A DNA stretch of 64,000 nt from an uncultured Prevotellaceae bacterium (GTDB lineage Bacteria; Bacteroidota; Bacteroidia; Bacteroidales; Bacteroidaceae). The DNA lies in the NCBI GenBank assembly GCA_946410305.1, contig CAMJZV010000001.1:186001-250000 (forward strand). The letters run 5' to 3'. Below the pieces are notes generated by a model. The model was given only the letters and a program-made list of their open reading frames with translations. It was not told where the DNA came from and did no database searches. A program made the translations under genes and the position numbers. Positions 16,369 to 25,527 of the stretch are shown piece after piece; the first letter of the stretch is position 1; each line of letters opens with the position of its first letter.

Positions 16369-17156
16369 TGGACAACAAACAGAAACGACTGATAATACGC
16401 ATCAGCAAGGGCCGCCTCTCGTTTGCTACGACAGACGGTAGCGACGTGCTCTACGAAGACTATGCGCTGAACAGCAGCATCTCGATGGCTGCCAACTTGC
16501 GCGAGGCACTGCGCACCCTACCCTTGCTGGAAGATGACTTTGAGCGTGTACTGGTGATGGTCGACACGCCCACGCTGATGGTGCCTACCAACCTCTTCGT
16601 GGAAGAAGAGAGCGAGGAACTGTATCACCACGCCTTCACGGATATGGAGCAGCAACAGGTGATGCACACCGTGCTGCCCGACCTGAATGCCGTCGTGCTG
16701 TTTGCCATACAGAAAGACCTCCGCAGCGTCATTGCCAACAATTTCAGCGATGTGCGCTATACAGCTGCCGTAGCCCCTGTCTGGCGCCATCTGCACCAGC
16801 GCAGCTATACGGGTCAGCACCAGAAGATCTATAGCTACTTCCACGACCGCAGAATGGAGGTGTTCAGCTTTGCACAGAACCGTTTTAAGTTCTGTAACTC
16901 CTTTGCTGTCAACAACCCTAACGATGCCCTCTACTTCCTGCTGGCTGTATGGAAACAGCTGAACATGGACGCAGAACATGACGAGCTACACATGGTGGGC
17001 GACATCAATGAGCGCGAGCAACTGTTGGAAGAGGCCCAGAAGTTTGTGAAGCGTGTCTTCTATATCAATCCCTCAGGAGAATTCAATCGTGCCCACGTCA
17101 CGCAAATCAAGGGCATGCCATACGATATGATGACGCTGTTCGTCAAGGGAAGATGA
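16365..17156 (+). CDS. DUF3822 family protein
   Basis: 263 residues from the ATGATG pair at 16365 (the in-frame ATG at 16344 lies inside the membrane-peptide ORF and is less likely). The protein has the layout of DUF3822: two actin-like RNase H-fold halves, N-terminal KRLIIRISKGRLSFATTDGSDVLYEDYALN (in outline, 9-38), middle DTPTLMVPTNLF, and C-terminal KIYSYFHDRRMEVFSF. Function unknown; in Bacteroidota it is regularly found directly before rsmD, as here (24 bases). Confidence 0.85.
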   Translation: MMDNKQKRLIIRISKGRLSFATTDGSDVLYEDYALNSSISMAANLREALRTLPLLEDDFERVLVMVDTPTLMVPTNLFVEEESEELYHHAFTDMEQQQVMHTVLPDLNAVVLFAIQKDLRSVIANNFSDVRYTAAVAPVWRHLHQRSYTGQHQKIYSYFHDRRMEVFSFAQNRFKFCNSFAVNNPNDALYFLLAVWKQLNMDAEHDELHMVGDINEREQLLEEAQKFVKRVFYINPSGEFNRAHVTQIKGMPYDMMTLFVKGR

Positions 17157-17182
17157 AAGATGAAAAATGAAAAATGAAAGAT
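17150..17182. repeat. Phrase repeat family C (ATGAAAGATGAAAA words)
   Basis: Tandem GATGAAA/AATGAAA words fill the gap between DUF3822 and rsmD and include the rsmD ribosome-binding region. Same type at 2981-3009, 39553-39600 and, in frame, 37671-37709. Confidence 0.65.
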
Positions 17183-17729
17183 GAGAATCATCACAGGAAA
17201 ATACAAGGGGCGTCATTTTGACATTCCCCGTTCGTTTAAGGCGCGCCCCACAACGGACTTCGCCAAGGAGAACATCTTCAACGTGCTGGTGCAGTATGTG
17301 GACTTCGAAGGTGCCCAGGCCCTTGACCTCTTCTCTGGTACGGGCAGCATCTCGTTGGAGTTGCTCAGCCGTGGCTGTAGTCAGGTGGTTAGCGTAGAGC
17401 TGGACCGCGACCACCATCGCTTCATCCAGGAATGTGTCAAAAAGCTAACAGCTAATAGCCAAGAGCCAAAAGCCAATATCATCCCCATCCGCGGTGATGT
17501 GTTCCGCTTCATCAAGTCATGCAAGCAGCAGTATGACCTTATCTTTGCCGACCCACCCTACGCGCTGAAGGAGTTGCCCCAGATTCCCGACCTCATCTTC
17601 GAAAAGCAACTGCTGAAGCCCGACGGCATCTTCATCTTTGAACATGGCAAAGACTACGACTTCTCCGAGCATCCACACTTCGTGGAACATCGTTCGTATG
17701 GCAGTGTAAACTTCTCGCTGTTTAAATAG
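17181..17729 (+). CDS. rsmD: 16S rRNA (guanine966-N2)-methyltransferase
   Basis: 182 residues. N-terminal MRIITGKYKGRHFDIP and RPTTDFAKENIFNVL, SAM-binding DLFSGTGSISLELLSRG and catalytic ADPPY, all as in RsmD. It methylates G966 of 16S rRNA in the small subunit. Residues about 89-100 (LTANSQEPKANI) are an in-frame copy of phrase repeat family A, inserted in a surface region between two strands. Confidence 0.93.
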   Translation: MRIITGKYKGRHFDIPRSFKARPTTDFAKENIFNVLVQYVDFEGAQALDLFSGTGSISLELLSRGCSQVVSVELDRDHHRFIQECVKKLTANSQEPKANIIPIRGDVFRFIKSCKQQYDLIFADPPYALKELPQIPDLIFEKQLLKPDGIFIFEHGKDYDFSEHPHFVEHRSYGSVNFSLFK

Positions 17730-17737
17730 AACACGAA

Positions 17738-19174
17738 TTATAATAGTGGCGAGACCAGGCGAGTAAGCGACTCCAGCAGACGAGTCCCAAAACGGGGATG
17801 TACACGACGGGGCAACTCACTAAGTTCTACGCTCTGCTTCTGGTCGTCCATGAACACCTTTTTCATTCTCAGCGCCATGCCCTCATCATAGACGAAGGCA
17901 TTGACCTCGAAGTTATTCTCAAAGGAACGGATGTCGAGGTTAGTAGAACCACAGGTTGACAATGTGTCGTCTGTGACCAGCGTCTTGGCATGCATGAATC
18001 CAGCCTCGTAGAGGTATATCTTGGCACCTGCCTCGTGCAACTCACGAAGATAGGAGCGCGACGCCCAGTCGGTAAAGACTGCATCAGAATGTAAAGGACA
18101 GATGATGCGTACATCGACACCTCCCACCGCAGCCGTCTTCAAGGCGAAAAGCACGGGTTCGTTGGGCAGGAAGTAGGGTGTCTCTATATAGACATAGCGA
18201 CGGGCAGCCAAGATGGTACGCACAAAGCCCTGCATAATCTCCGGATAGTGCTCCGTAGGTCCACTAGTCACTACCTGTACCACGCAGTTGTTGACGACAG
18301 GTTGTTCATCACGACAGTCATGAGGATAGTATTTGCGGTCGCTGATGAGCGTACGGTCAACAAAGTACCAGTCGACGAGGAAAGCACGCTGCAAGGCATA
18401 GACAGCACCACCCGTCAGTCGCCACATGGTGTCGCGCCATGGCTGGGTTCCCGTTCCCTTCACATAGCGCAGGGCAATATTCATACCACCCACGTAGCCC
18501 ACACGACCATCAATGACAATGATCTTACGATGGTCGCGGTAGTTGGCCTTCGACGTAAACGACGGGAAGTGAACGGGCAAGAAGGGAGAAACCTCCACAC
18601 CCGCATCGCGCAGTTGTTCGAAGAAACGGTGGCTGACCTTCCAACAGCCCACATCGTCGTATATCAGGCGTACCTCGACACCCTGTCGGGCCTTATCCAT
18701 CAGCGCATCGGCCACCAGACGTCCCAAGGCGTCGTCCTCGATGATATACAAATCAAGATGGATATGGTGCTGGGCACTGGCAATATCTTTCAGCAGTTCA
18801 GGAATAAAGACATAGCCATCAGTGATAATGTCAATCTTATTATCCTTGAAGGGTAGTGCCATGCTCTGGTTGACAAACAGGTCGACAAGCTGGCGATGGC
18901 GCTCTGGCACACGGAAGTCCTCCTGCTCTACGAAGTTCAGCATCGAGCGCTTTGTCAGCTGGTCCATGGAGCGCTGGCTAACCATGCGTTCCCTACGGTG
19001 GTTAATGCCAAAGAAGAGGTAGAAGACGATGCCCACAACGGGTATGAAGAAGATGACCAGCGCCCACGCCATCGTCTTAGCGGGCTGCCGGTTGTCCATG
19101 ATGACATGGATGATGGTTGCTGCTATCAGAATCCATGCCAGCGAGACACCTATTATATATAGTAATCCCTCCAC
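17738..19174 (-). CDS. cls: Cardiolipin synthase
   Basis: 478 residues, phospholipase D superfamily. Two N-terminal membrane helices (1-20 and 37-58), then two HKD motifs: HRKIIVIDG after NYRD (near 222) and HAKTLVTDD (near 401), with the GSTNLDIRSFENNFE block after the second. It joins two phosphatidylglycerols, or a related pair, at the inner membrane. Lies 33 bases after dnaG in the same orientation, probably co-transcribed. Converges with rsmD, leaving only 8 bases between stops. Confidence 0.93.
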   Translation of the reverse strand: MEGLLYIIGVSLAWILIAATIIHVIMDNRQPAKTMAWALVIFFIPVVGIVFYLFFGINHRRERMVSQRSMDQLTKRSMLNFVEQEDFRVPERHRQLVDLFVNQSMALPFKDNKIDIITDGYVFIPELLKDIASAQHHIHLDLYIIEDDALGRLVADALMDKARQGVEVRLIYDDVGCWKVSHRFFEQLRDAGVEVSPFLPVHFPSFTSKANYRDHRKIIVIDGRVGYVGGMNIALRYVKGTGTQPWRDTMWRLTGGAVYALQRAFLVDWYFVDRTLISDRKYYPHDCRDEQPVVNNCVVQVVTSGPTEHYPEIMQGFVRTILAARRYVYIETPYFLPNEPVLFALKTAAVGGVDVRIICPLHSDAVFTDWASRSYLRELHEAGAKIYLYEAGFMHAKTLVTDDTLSTCGSTNLDIRSFENNFEVNAFVYDEGMALRMKKVFMDDQKQSVELSELPRRVHPRFGTRLLESLTRLVSPLL

Positions 19175-19207
19175 CTCTGTTGCGGTAGTAAACTATTCAC
19201 TCTTCAC

Positions 19208-21211
19208 TTATACTATGACGTCCGATCCACGCTGACGCGCCAATGCGTTGCGCAGTTCCAACGTTTCCTGATAGTCCTCCATCAGCATCTTCAACTCCGT
19301 CATGTTGGTACCCATTGCCTTCAGCTTCTGCTGTAGTTCCTTCAGGTGCTGACTGACAATATCCAGACGGAAGTCGAGGATGAGGTGCTGCACACGCTGG
19401 CGCAGCGTCGTTCCACTGCTACGCATCTCAAAGCTCTTGCTCAGCTGATGTCTGTCGATACCCAAGGTTGCGGCCAGCTGACTGATTGCAGGATCGGGAT
19501 GCTGCAGGAAGTAGTTGGCAGCCTTGAAACCTGGCTCTGTAGAGTGCTCGACAGCCTCCTTCAGAATGGTGTTATACAGTGGAGTGCTGAACGTCAGTCC
19601 GTCGCTCGACAGGTCGAAGTCCACATACTGTGCCACGCTCAGATTCACCGTACCACCATCGTCAGTCTCCAAGTCCTCAAAGATAACCTCCTCACCATGA
19701 CGAATCACATTCTGAATGAGGAGACGCTCCACCTCGGAAGCCTGTTCCTGCTGGGTGTGCAGACCAAAGTTGGCTATTAGCTGTTGGCCGTTAGCTGTTG
19801 GCTCCTGGCCATTAGCTTCGCGCTCAGCAATTTTGCGCTGCTCTTCTTTGTCGCCGGCAATAAACTTGTTGGTCTGGGTTATCAGCGTACGCTCTTCGAC
19901 ATCCAGACGGCGCGAGCACTCTGTGATATAGGTAGCACGCACGATGGGGTCAGGGATGACACTCACCGAGCGCACGATATTGTTGATAGCCTCAGCGCGC
20001 TTGATGGGATCCTTGACGTTCTTCAACAGCAGGTCTGTCTTAAACTCGATGAAGTCCGTCTGGTGCTGTTCGATATACTCTTTGAACTGCTGGGCAGTAT
20101 GCTTGCGGCTGAACGAGTCGGGGTCGTCGCCATCAGGCAACAGCAGCACCTTCACGTTCATACCCTCCTGCAACAGCATGTCCGTACCACGCATGGCAGC
20201 ATGAATACCAGCCTCATCGCCGTCGTAGAGTAGTACAATATTTGGCGTGAAGCGGTGCAACAGGCGTATCTGATAGTTGCTCAGCGCCGTACCACTGTTG
20301 GCCACGACATTCTCCAAGCCACACTGGTGCATGGCAATGACGTCGGTATAGCCCTCCACCATGTACACACAGTCTTCCTTGACAATAGCCTTCTTGGCCT
20401 GGTAGATGCCATAGAGCTCGCGTTCCTTATGATAGATCTCAGAGTCAGGCGAGTTGACGTATTTCTGCTGTACGCCCTTGGTGGCAGCGTCGAGTTTACG
20501 ACCACCGAAGGCTACCACCTTACCACTGACGTTGAGCCACGGAAAAATGGCGCGACCAGCAAAGCGGTCTATTAATTGGCTGTTGGCTCTTGGCTGTTGG
20601 CTCTTGGCTGTTGGCTCTTGGCTGTTGGCATTATCTGCATTCCTTTCATAACACAGTCCCGTCTTGACCAGGAACTCCTCCTTATAGCCCTTGCGCTTGG
20701 CCTCGTTGGCCAGAGCGTCGCGCTTGGTGAGGGCAAAGCCCAGTTTGAACTTCTCGATGATGTCGTCGCGGATGCCACGGCTGCGGAAATACTGCTTACC
20801 AATAGCGATGCCGTCGACATCGTTCTTCAGGATGTTGTGGAAGTACTCACACGCCCACTCGTTGACCACAAACATCGACTCGCGCTCACTCTGCTCACGC
20901 TTCTCGTCGTCGCTAAGCTCACGCTCCTGTATCTCGATGTTGTATTTCTTCGCCAACCAGCGCAGCGCCTCAGGATAGGTAATCTGCTCGTGCTTCATCA
21001 AGAAATTGATGGCATTGCCACCCTCGCCACACGAGAAGCACTTACAAATCTGGCGTGCTGGCGACACCATGAACGATGGCGTCTTGTCGTCGTGGAAGGG
21101 GCACAAGCCCTTGTAGTTAACACCCGACTTGCGGAGATTAACAAACTCGCCCACGACATCCACGATGTTCACGGCATCCATAATCTTATCGACGGTTGCT
21201 CTGTCTATCAT
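19208..21211 (-). CDS. dnaG: DNA primase
   Basis: 667 residues from ATG 21211 (the open frame extends 10 codons upstream but that part overlaps the promoter box). CHC2 zinc site Cys37, His40, Cys58, Cys61; TOPRIM with VEGYTDVIAMHQCGLENVVANSGTAL, in outline, and YDGDEAG; C-terminal helicase-binding region. Two stretches are phrase repeat family A read in frame: NSQEPTAKSQQPRANSQ near residue 200 (DNA 20572-20632) and NGQEPTANGQQLIANF near residue 470 (DNA 19769-19820). Both fall in interdomain linkers, where extra residues would be tolerated. Confidence 0.95.
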   Translation of the reverse strand: MIDRATVDKIMDAVNIVDVVGEFVNLRKSGVNYKGLCPFHDDKTPSFMVSPARQICKCFSCGEGGNAINFLMKHEQITYPEALRWLAKKYNIEIQERELSDDEKREQSERESMFVVNEWACEYFHNILKNDVDGIAIGKQYFRSRGIRDDIIEKFKLGFALTKRDALANEAKRKGYKEEFLVKTGLCYERNADNANSQEPTAKSQQPRANSQLIDRFAGRAIFPWLNVSGKVVAFGGRKLDAATKGVQQKYVNSPDSEIYHKERELYGIYQAKKAIVKEDCVYMVEGYTDVIAMHQCGLENVVANSGTALSNYQIRLLHRFTPNIVLLYDGDEAGIHAAMRGTDMLLQEGMNVKVLLLPDGDDPDSFSRKHTAQQFKEYIEQHQTDFIEFKTDLLLKNVKDPIKRAEAINNIVRSVSVIPDPIVRATYITECSRRLDVEERTLITQTNKFIAGDKEEQRKIAEREANGQEPTANGQQLIANFGLHTQQEQASEVERLLIQNVIRHGEEVIFEDLETDDGGTVNLSVAQYVDFDLSSDGLTFSTPLYNTILKEAVEHSTEPGFKAANYFLQHPDPAISQLAATLGIDRHQLSKSFEMRSSGTTLRQRVQHLILDFRLDIVSQHLKELQQKLKAMGTNMTELKMLMEDYQETLELRNALARQRGSDVIV
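19769..19820. repeat. Phrase repeat family A inside dnaG (linker 2)
   Basis: Tandem words TTAGCTGTTGGC and GGCCATTAGC, in frame. Confidence 0.75.
20572..20632. repeat. Phrase repeat family A inside dnaG (linker 1)
   Basis: Three and a half tandem copies of TTGGCTGTTGGCTC, period 14 bases, in frame in the primase reading direction. Confidence 0.85.
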
Positions 21212-21219
21212 AGCGATTG

Positions 21220-21227
21220 CAAAGTTA
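21220..21227 (-). promoter_or_regulatory. Leaderless-type promoter of dnaG
   Basis: TAACTTTG on the minus strand, 8 bases before ATG 21211. Confidence 0.7.
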
Positions 21228-21272
21228 CAAAAAAATCTCAACTCTCAACTATTAACTATCAACTTTTTTTCG

Positions 21273-21280
21273 TACCTTTG
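21273..21280 (+). promoter_or_regulatory. Leaderless-type promoter of topB
   Basis: TACCTTTG, 8 bases before ATG 21289; divergent from dnaG. Confidence 0.7.
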
Positions 21281-21288
21281 CACCTCGT

Positions 21289-23199
21289 ATGATAGTTTGT
21301 ATTGCAGAGAAACCCAGTGTGGCCAAGGATATTGCCCGTATCATCGGGGCAACAGCCAGCCGCGACGGATATATGGAAGGCAATGGCTACCAGGTGACGT
21401 GGACATTCGGTCACCTGTGTGAGCTGAAGATGCCTGAAGACTACACGCCCATGTGGAAGGCGTGGAGTCTGACAGCCTTACCCATGATCCCCCCACGCTT
21501 CGGCATCCGCCTGAAGGATGACGAGGGCATCAAGAAGCAGTTTGCCGTCATAGAGCGACTGATGCAGGCTGCTGATGGCATCATCAACTGTGGTGACGCC
21601 GGCCAGGAAGGTGAACTCATCCAGCGTTGGGTGATGCAGAAGGCTGGGGCTACATGTCCTGTACAACGTCTGTGGATCTCGTCAATGACTGACGAGGCCA
21701 TCCGCGAGGGCTTTGCCACGCTGAAAGACCAGTCGAACTATCAGTCGCTCTATATGGCTGGCCTCAGCCGTGCCGTGGGTGACTGGCTGTTGGGCATCAA
21801 CTGCACACGCCTGTACACTATCAAATATGGTCAGAACCGACAGGTGCTGAGCATCGGACGTGTACAGACCCCTACCCTCGCCCTTATCGTCAATCGCCAG
21901 AAGGAAATCGACAACTTCAAGCCTGAGCCTTACTGGGTGCTCGCAACCGTTTATCGTGATACCACGTTCACAGCCACCAAGGGTAGGTTCACCTCCAAAG
22001 AAGAGGGTGAAGAGGCTTTCAAGACCATTGAGGGCAAGCCGTTCACCATCACACAGGTGGAGAAAAAGAACGGTAAGGAGACGCCGCCCTCACTCTATGA
22101 CCTGACCTCACTGCAGGTAGATTGTAATAAGAAGTTCGGATTCTCTGCAGAGACCACGCTGAACATCATCCAGCAACTCTATGAGCAGAAGTTGACGACC
22201 TATCCGCGTGTCGACACTACCTTCCTGCCCGACGATGTCTATGCCAAGTGTCCCCAGACCATGAATGGTCTGTTCCAGGTGAAACATGCTGGCACGGCGC
22301 CTTATGCCGAGCTGGTACGTCCATTAGGCGGCAAGGCACTGCCAAAGTCCAAGAAGGTCTTCGACTCATCGAAGGTCACCGACCACCACGCCATCATCCC
22401 TACAGGCATGATACCCACAGCACTCACCGACATGCAGCGCAAGGTCTTCGACCTCGTGGCACGCCGCTTCATCGCTGTTTTCTACCCTGACTGCAAATAT
22501 GCTCAGACCACCGTGCTCGGCGAGGTTCGGTCTGTTGCGACTGAGTCGCAATCTACAGAACAAGCCATCGAGTTCAAAGTCACTGGCCGCACCATCCTCA
22601 ATGCTGGTTGGCGCACTGTCTATGCCAAAGACCCCAAAACGGAAGACGACGCTGAATCGCCCCTCTCTTTGGAGGGGTCGGGGGAGGCTCAAGAGCGCAC
22701 GCTGCCTGCTTTCCAGAAGGGCGAGAGCGGTCCTCACCAGCCTACCCTTACAGAGAAGATGACTACGCCGCCACCTTATTATTCTGAGGCTACCCTGCTG
22801 CGTGCCATGGAGACAGCAGGCAAGTTGGTAGAGGATGAGGAACTGCGCCGTGCCATGAAGGAGAACGGTATCGGCCGTCCGTCAACACGTGCTGCCATCA
22901 TTGAGACACTCTTCAAGCGTAAGTACATCCGCAAAGAGCGTAAGCGCCTGGTGGCTACGCCCACAGGTATCGAGCTCATTGACCTCATCCGAGAAGACCT
23001 GCTGAAGAGTTGTGAACTCACGGGTATCTGGGAGAAGAAGCTACGCGACATCGAGGCACAGAAGTACGACGCCCAGCAGTTTATCAGCGAGCTGAAGCAA
23101 CAGGTAACGACCATTGTACATGACGTCATCAGCGACCCCACCAATCGTCGCGTCACTGTTCTTCCTGAAGAGGCAGAGAAGAAGAAAAAGGCGAAATAA
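21289..23199 (+). CDS. topB: DNA topoisomerase III
   Basis: 636 residues, type IA topoisomerase. TOPRIM begins MIVCIAEKPSVAKDIA with acidic NCGDAGQEGELIQRW; active-site tyrosine in TTYPRVDTTFL (near 308); IGRPSTRAAIIETLFKRKYI near the C-terminus. No C-terminal zinc ribbons, as usual for Bacteroidota TopB. It decatenates DNA. Residues about 457-467 (SPLSLEGSGEA) are encoded by phrase repeat family B (22658-22689), inserted in frame between DAE and QERTLPAFQKG. Confidence 0.95.
   Translation: MIVCIAEKPSVAKDIARIIGATASRDGYMEGNGYQVTWTFGHLCELKMPEDYTPMWKAWSLTALPMIPPRFGIRLKDDEGIKKQFAVIERLMQAADGIINCGDAGQEGELIQRWVMQKAGATCPVQRLWISSMTDEAIREGFATLKDQSNYQSLYMAGLSRAVGDWLLGINCTRLYTIKYGQNRQVLSIGRVQTPTLALIVNRQKEIDNFKPEPYWVLATVYRDTTFTATKGRFTSKEEGEEAFKTIEGKPFTITQVEKKNGKETPPSLYDLTSLQVDCNKKFGFSAETTLNIIQQLYEQKLTTYPRVDTTFLPDDVYAKCPQTMNGLFQVKHAGTAPYAELVRPLGGKALPKSKKVFDSSKVTDHHAIIPTGMIPTALTDMQRKVFDLVARRFIAVFYPDCKYAQTTVLGEVRSVATESQSTEQAIEFKVTGRTILNAGWRTVYAKDPKTEDDAESPLSLEGSGEAQERTLPAFQKGESGPHQPTLTEKMTTPPPYYSEATLLRAMETAGKLVEDEELRRAMKENGIGRPSTRAAIIETLFKRKYIRKERKRLVATPTGIELIDLIREDLLKSCELTGIWEKKLRDIEAQKYDAQQFISELKQQVTTIVHDVISDPTNRRVTVLPEEAEKKKKAK
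22658..22689. repeat. Phrase repeat family B inside topB
   Basis: CCCCTCTCTTTGGAGGGGTC plus GGGGGAGGCT, in frame; the first part is a palindrome able to form a hairpin. Confidence 0.8.
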
Positions 23200-23207
23200 T
23201 CAGTTAT

Positions 23208-23828
23208 TTATATCGTATTGATGATCCTTTGCAGTTCTTCCAAGAATCGGGCGGCGTGCTTGCCGTCCATCTGGGCGTGATGGAACTGGAAGGAGATGGG
23301 CAGCGTCGTCTTCAGCCAACCTTTGCGGTAGCGGCCCCACGCCAGAAAGGGATTGTTGAAGATGCCGCTGTATTGGTTGGTGATGCTGTCGAGTTCCGTG
23401 CCCGTGACTGCCGATGTGCCGACGATGATGGCTTCATCGTCCAGGATGTCCTGGCAGGTCTGGCTGATGGTCTCTGTCAAGTGCAGGTAGTTGGCATTAA
23501 ACGCCTCCAGATCGTCGGTGACGGCCACGTCACAGAAGCTCAGTCCGCCCTTGACGTTATCCACTATCATGTTGATGGCCATGCGATCGTATCTGTACAG
23601 TTTCCCGTCCTTTGGCAGCATATAGAACTCCTCAATCTTTGAGGCTGCCTTGCCGATACACCAGCACAGCAGCATATTGAACTTCATGCCCCGTTTCCGA
23701 CTCACCTTACAGAGCCTCGTCACGTCGAACGTCTTCGTGAGCGTCACCATCGGCATGGGCGACTTTGTCCACAGCTCGAAGGCGGTGGCTCTGTTGGTAT
23801 CCTTGAGATTTATTTCCTGTTTCATCAC
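23208..23828 (-). CDS. Chloramphenicol acetyltransferase-like protein
   Basis: 206 residues, length of CAT. The catalytic signature HHxxxDG appears as HHAQMDG (about 182-188); the N-terminus has RATAFELW and the middle GLSFCDVAVTDDLEAFN. CAT-fold enzymes transfer acetyl from acetyl-CoA to a hydroxyl. Whether it acts on chloramphenicol is not decidable; Bacteroidota carry many chromosomal CatA-like proteins of unknown substrate. Last gene of the leftward MerR-led set. Confidence 0.85.
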   Translation of the reverse strand: MMKQEINLKDTNRATAFELWTKSPMPMVTLTKTFDVTRLCKVSRKRGMKFNMLLCWCIGKAASKIEEFYMLPKDGKLYRYDRMAINMIVDNVKGGLSFCDVAVTDDLEAFNANYLHLTETISQTCQDILDDEAIIVGTSAVTGTELDSITNQYSGIFNNPFLAWGRYRKGWLKTTLPISFQFHHAQMDGKHAARFLEELQRIINTI

Positions 23829-23851
23829 TTTTCGGTAAACGAACCAATTTT

Positions 23852-24373
23852 TTATCTTATTTCCAATCTCAATACTCTGATAGGTCTGTTAGCACCTTGA
23901 TACTGGTTCGCGTCGATGCAGGTTTCGCCAGTTGGAACGAAGCCACACTTCTCCATCACTCGGCCTGAGGCAGGATTGTCTACGAAGTGGCCACTGATGA
24001 GCGATTTGATGTCCGTTGTTTCTCTGATGTGGTCTAACATCAGGCGCAGTGCCTCTGTACAGATGCCCTTATTCCAATAGGGCTTGGCCACCCAATAGCC
24101 AATGAGCGGTTCACCCTCGCGGGCCGGCAGGTCGCATTCGCACGAAGGACCATAGCCCATAGCGCCAATCGGCTCGTCTATCTCTCTTAGCACGATAGCC
24201 CATGTGTGCAAGGCATCATTAAAAACGGTGCGGATAATCTCCAGACTCTCCTCCACACTCTGATGCGGTGCCCATCCAGCACGAGGCCCTACATCAGGAT
24301 CGGAAGCCCATTTATACAGCACTTCCGCATCGCTGTCGCGCCATTGGCGTAATATGATTCTATTTGTTTCCAT
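23852..24373 (-). CDS. GNAT N-acetyltransferase (RimJ/RimL type), copy 1
   Basis: 173 residues. RimJ/L-type: METNRIILRQW start, GYWVAKPYWNKGICTEALRLML with the acetyl-CoA loop, and DNPASGRVMEKCGF. About 92 percent identical by eye to the protein at 26940-27461. Paired with the GNAT at 24381 exactly as the other copy is paired with 27464, showing a two-gene duplication. Substrate unknown. Confidence 0.9.
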   Translation of the reverse strand: METNRIILRQWRDSDAEVLYKWASDPDVGPRAGWAPHQSVEESLEIIRTVFNDALHTWAIVLREIDEPIGAMGYGPSCECDLPAREGEPLIGYWVAKPYWNKGICTEALRLMLDHIRETTDIKSLISGHFVDNPASGRVMEKCGFVPTGETCIDANQYQGANRPIRVLRLEIR

Positions 24374-24380
24374 TGTTATT

Positions 24381-24878
24381 CTATTGATATAGTATTAATT
24401 CCATCTCATAGCCTTTCCATTCCTCCCCGTCAATCGAATAGGCATCTTCTCCTGTGATGTAGAAGCCGATGGACTTGTAGCATTCAACGGCGGAGAGATT
24501 ATCACAAAACACACCAATGGTAATCTTCTGAGCCCCCAGTTCCTGCTGTGCATAATCGACAGCGAGGTGCAGCATCTGCTTGCCATAGCCCTTGCCGCGT
24601 TTCGAATCGTCAACGATGACAAAACCGAAGCGGATGACACTTTTATCCTCTGAGGGGAATCTCAATAGGATATGCCCAATAATTTCTTCTCCCACGATAG
24701 CCGTGAGCGGAAACATATTTTCGCCTGTGTATTGCTCCATCATCTCCTCTAGCTGAGCAGGGAAATCTTTATACCTGTCTGCACTCCAAAGCCGGAAGGC
24801 ATACTTATCCTTGCACCAGCTCAGAATCGTTTCTGCATCGTTGATATTAAATGGTCTAAGTGTCATGATATCTTTCAT
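24381..24878 (-). CDS. GNAT N-acetyltransferase, copy 1 of second type
   Basis: 165 residues. GNAT motif A is VIVDDSKRGKGYGKQML; NLSAVECYKSIGF is motif B. About 85 percent identical by eye to the protein at 27464-27955, with a three-residue longer tail. Located 7 bases before the RimJ-type partner. Substrate unknown. Confidence 0.9.
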   Translation of the reverse strand: MKDIMTLRPFNINDAETILSWCKDKYAFRLWSADRYKDFPAQLEEMMEQYTGENMFPLTAIVGEEIIGHILLRFPSEDKSVIRFGFVIVDDSKRGKGYGKQMLHLAVDYAQQELGAQKITIGVFCDNLSAVECYKSIGFYITGEDAYSIDGEEWKGYEMELILYQ

Positions 24879-24896
24879 GTCTCCGATTATCCTTTA

Positions 24897-25469
24897 TTAA
24901 TCAGACAAAGGTATCATCACGCCGCACTGGTAATCGGGTGACTCGATGTCGGTGCCGTTGTACCATTCCATCGTCATAGCATTGTTGGGGCAATGGAATT
25001 CCGGATGCTGGGGCAGCCACTCCTTGTAAAACTTCTGGAACTGCTGTTGGAAAGCTTTCATGCCGCCCTCGAAATGAACCTTCAGCCACTTGCCATTGCG
25101 GATGGGGAAGAGTCGCATACCATCAGGCACGCTGCCGTCTTTGTAGATACCGCCAATCACGTAGGTGAAGGTCTTGCTGCTGCAAGTGCCGAAATTAGTC
25201 TCGCCACAGGTCATGCAGTTATGGTTAGGGATGTCGCAGGTACAGAGTCCGAACTCGCCGACGCCGTTGTCGATGGCCGCCTGCTGAAATGCATCTGGAG
25301 CCTTGTGCTCCATAAATACGGGCTTGATGATCCTTTCCACATACTCCCCCCAGAACTTAGGGCACTCTTTCTGACCCTTGCAGAATGCAATTTCCTTGGT
25401 CATGCCAATAATTTGCACTCCGTCTAACGTAATAATCTCGTGTTTCATCTTTCTTAATATTTCTTTCAT
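24897..25469 (-). CDS. GyrI-like effector-binding domain protein
   Basis: 190 residues. Single GyrI/AraC-effector-binding-like domain: KHEIITLDGVQIIGMTKEI at the start, GEFGLCTCDIP, TYVIGGIY and C-terminal MEWYNGTDIESPDYQCGVMIPL. A Cys cluster (CTCDIPNHNCMTCGETNFGTC, residues about 78-98) is unusual and may bind metal. An alternative start is ATG 25448. It follows the MerR gene, separated by an inverted repeat; the pairing suggests a small-molecule sensing or sequestering role. Confidence 0.75.
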   Translation of the reverse strand: MKEILRKMKHEIITLDGVQIIGMTKEIAFCKGQKECPKFWGEYVERIIKPVFMEHKAPDAFQQAAIDNGVGEFGLCTCDIPNHNCMTCGETNFGTCSSKTFTYVIGGIYKDGSVPDGMRLFPIRNGKWLKVHFEGGMKAFQQQFQKFYKEWLPQHPEFHCPNNAMTMEWYNGTDIESPDYQCGVMIPLSD

Positions 25470-25485
25470 TGTGTAACTCTTTTTA

Positions 25486-25520
25486 TCCTGACCGTCCCAA
25501 ACGATATGGGACGATCAGGA
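25486..25520. promoter_or_regulatory. Inverted repeat between MerR and GyrI-like genes
   Basis: TCCTGACCGTCCCA (25486-25499) pairs with TGGGACGATCAGGA (25507-25520), one mismatch, 7-base loop. No T-run follows on the minus strand, so it is a weak terminator candidate and could instead be the operator of the MerR regulator or an mRNA processing hairpin. Confidence 0.5.
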
Positions 25521-25527
25521 CGGATGA

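Noticed and set aside
20576..21292. 238-codon plus-strand frame with a signal-like N-terminus
   Set aside because: Antisense to dnaG; the hydrophobic start is only the reverse reading of phrase repeat family A.
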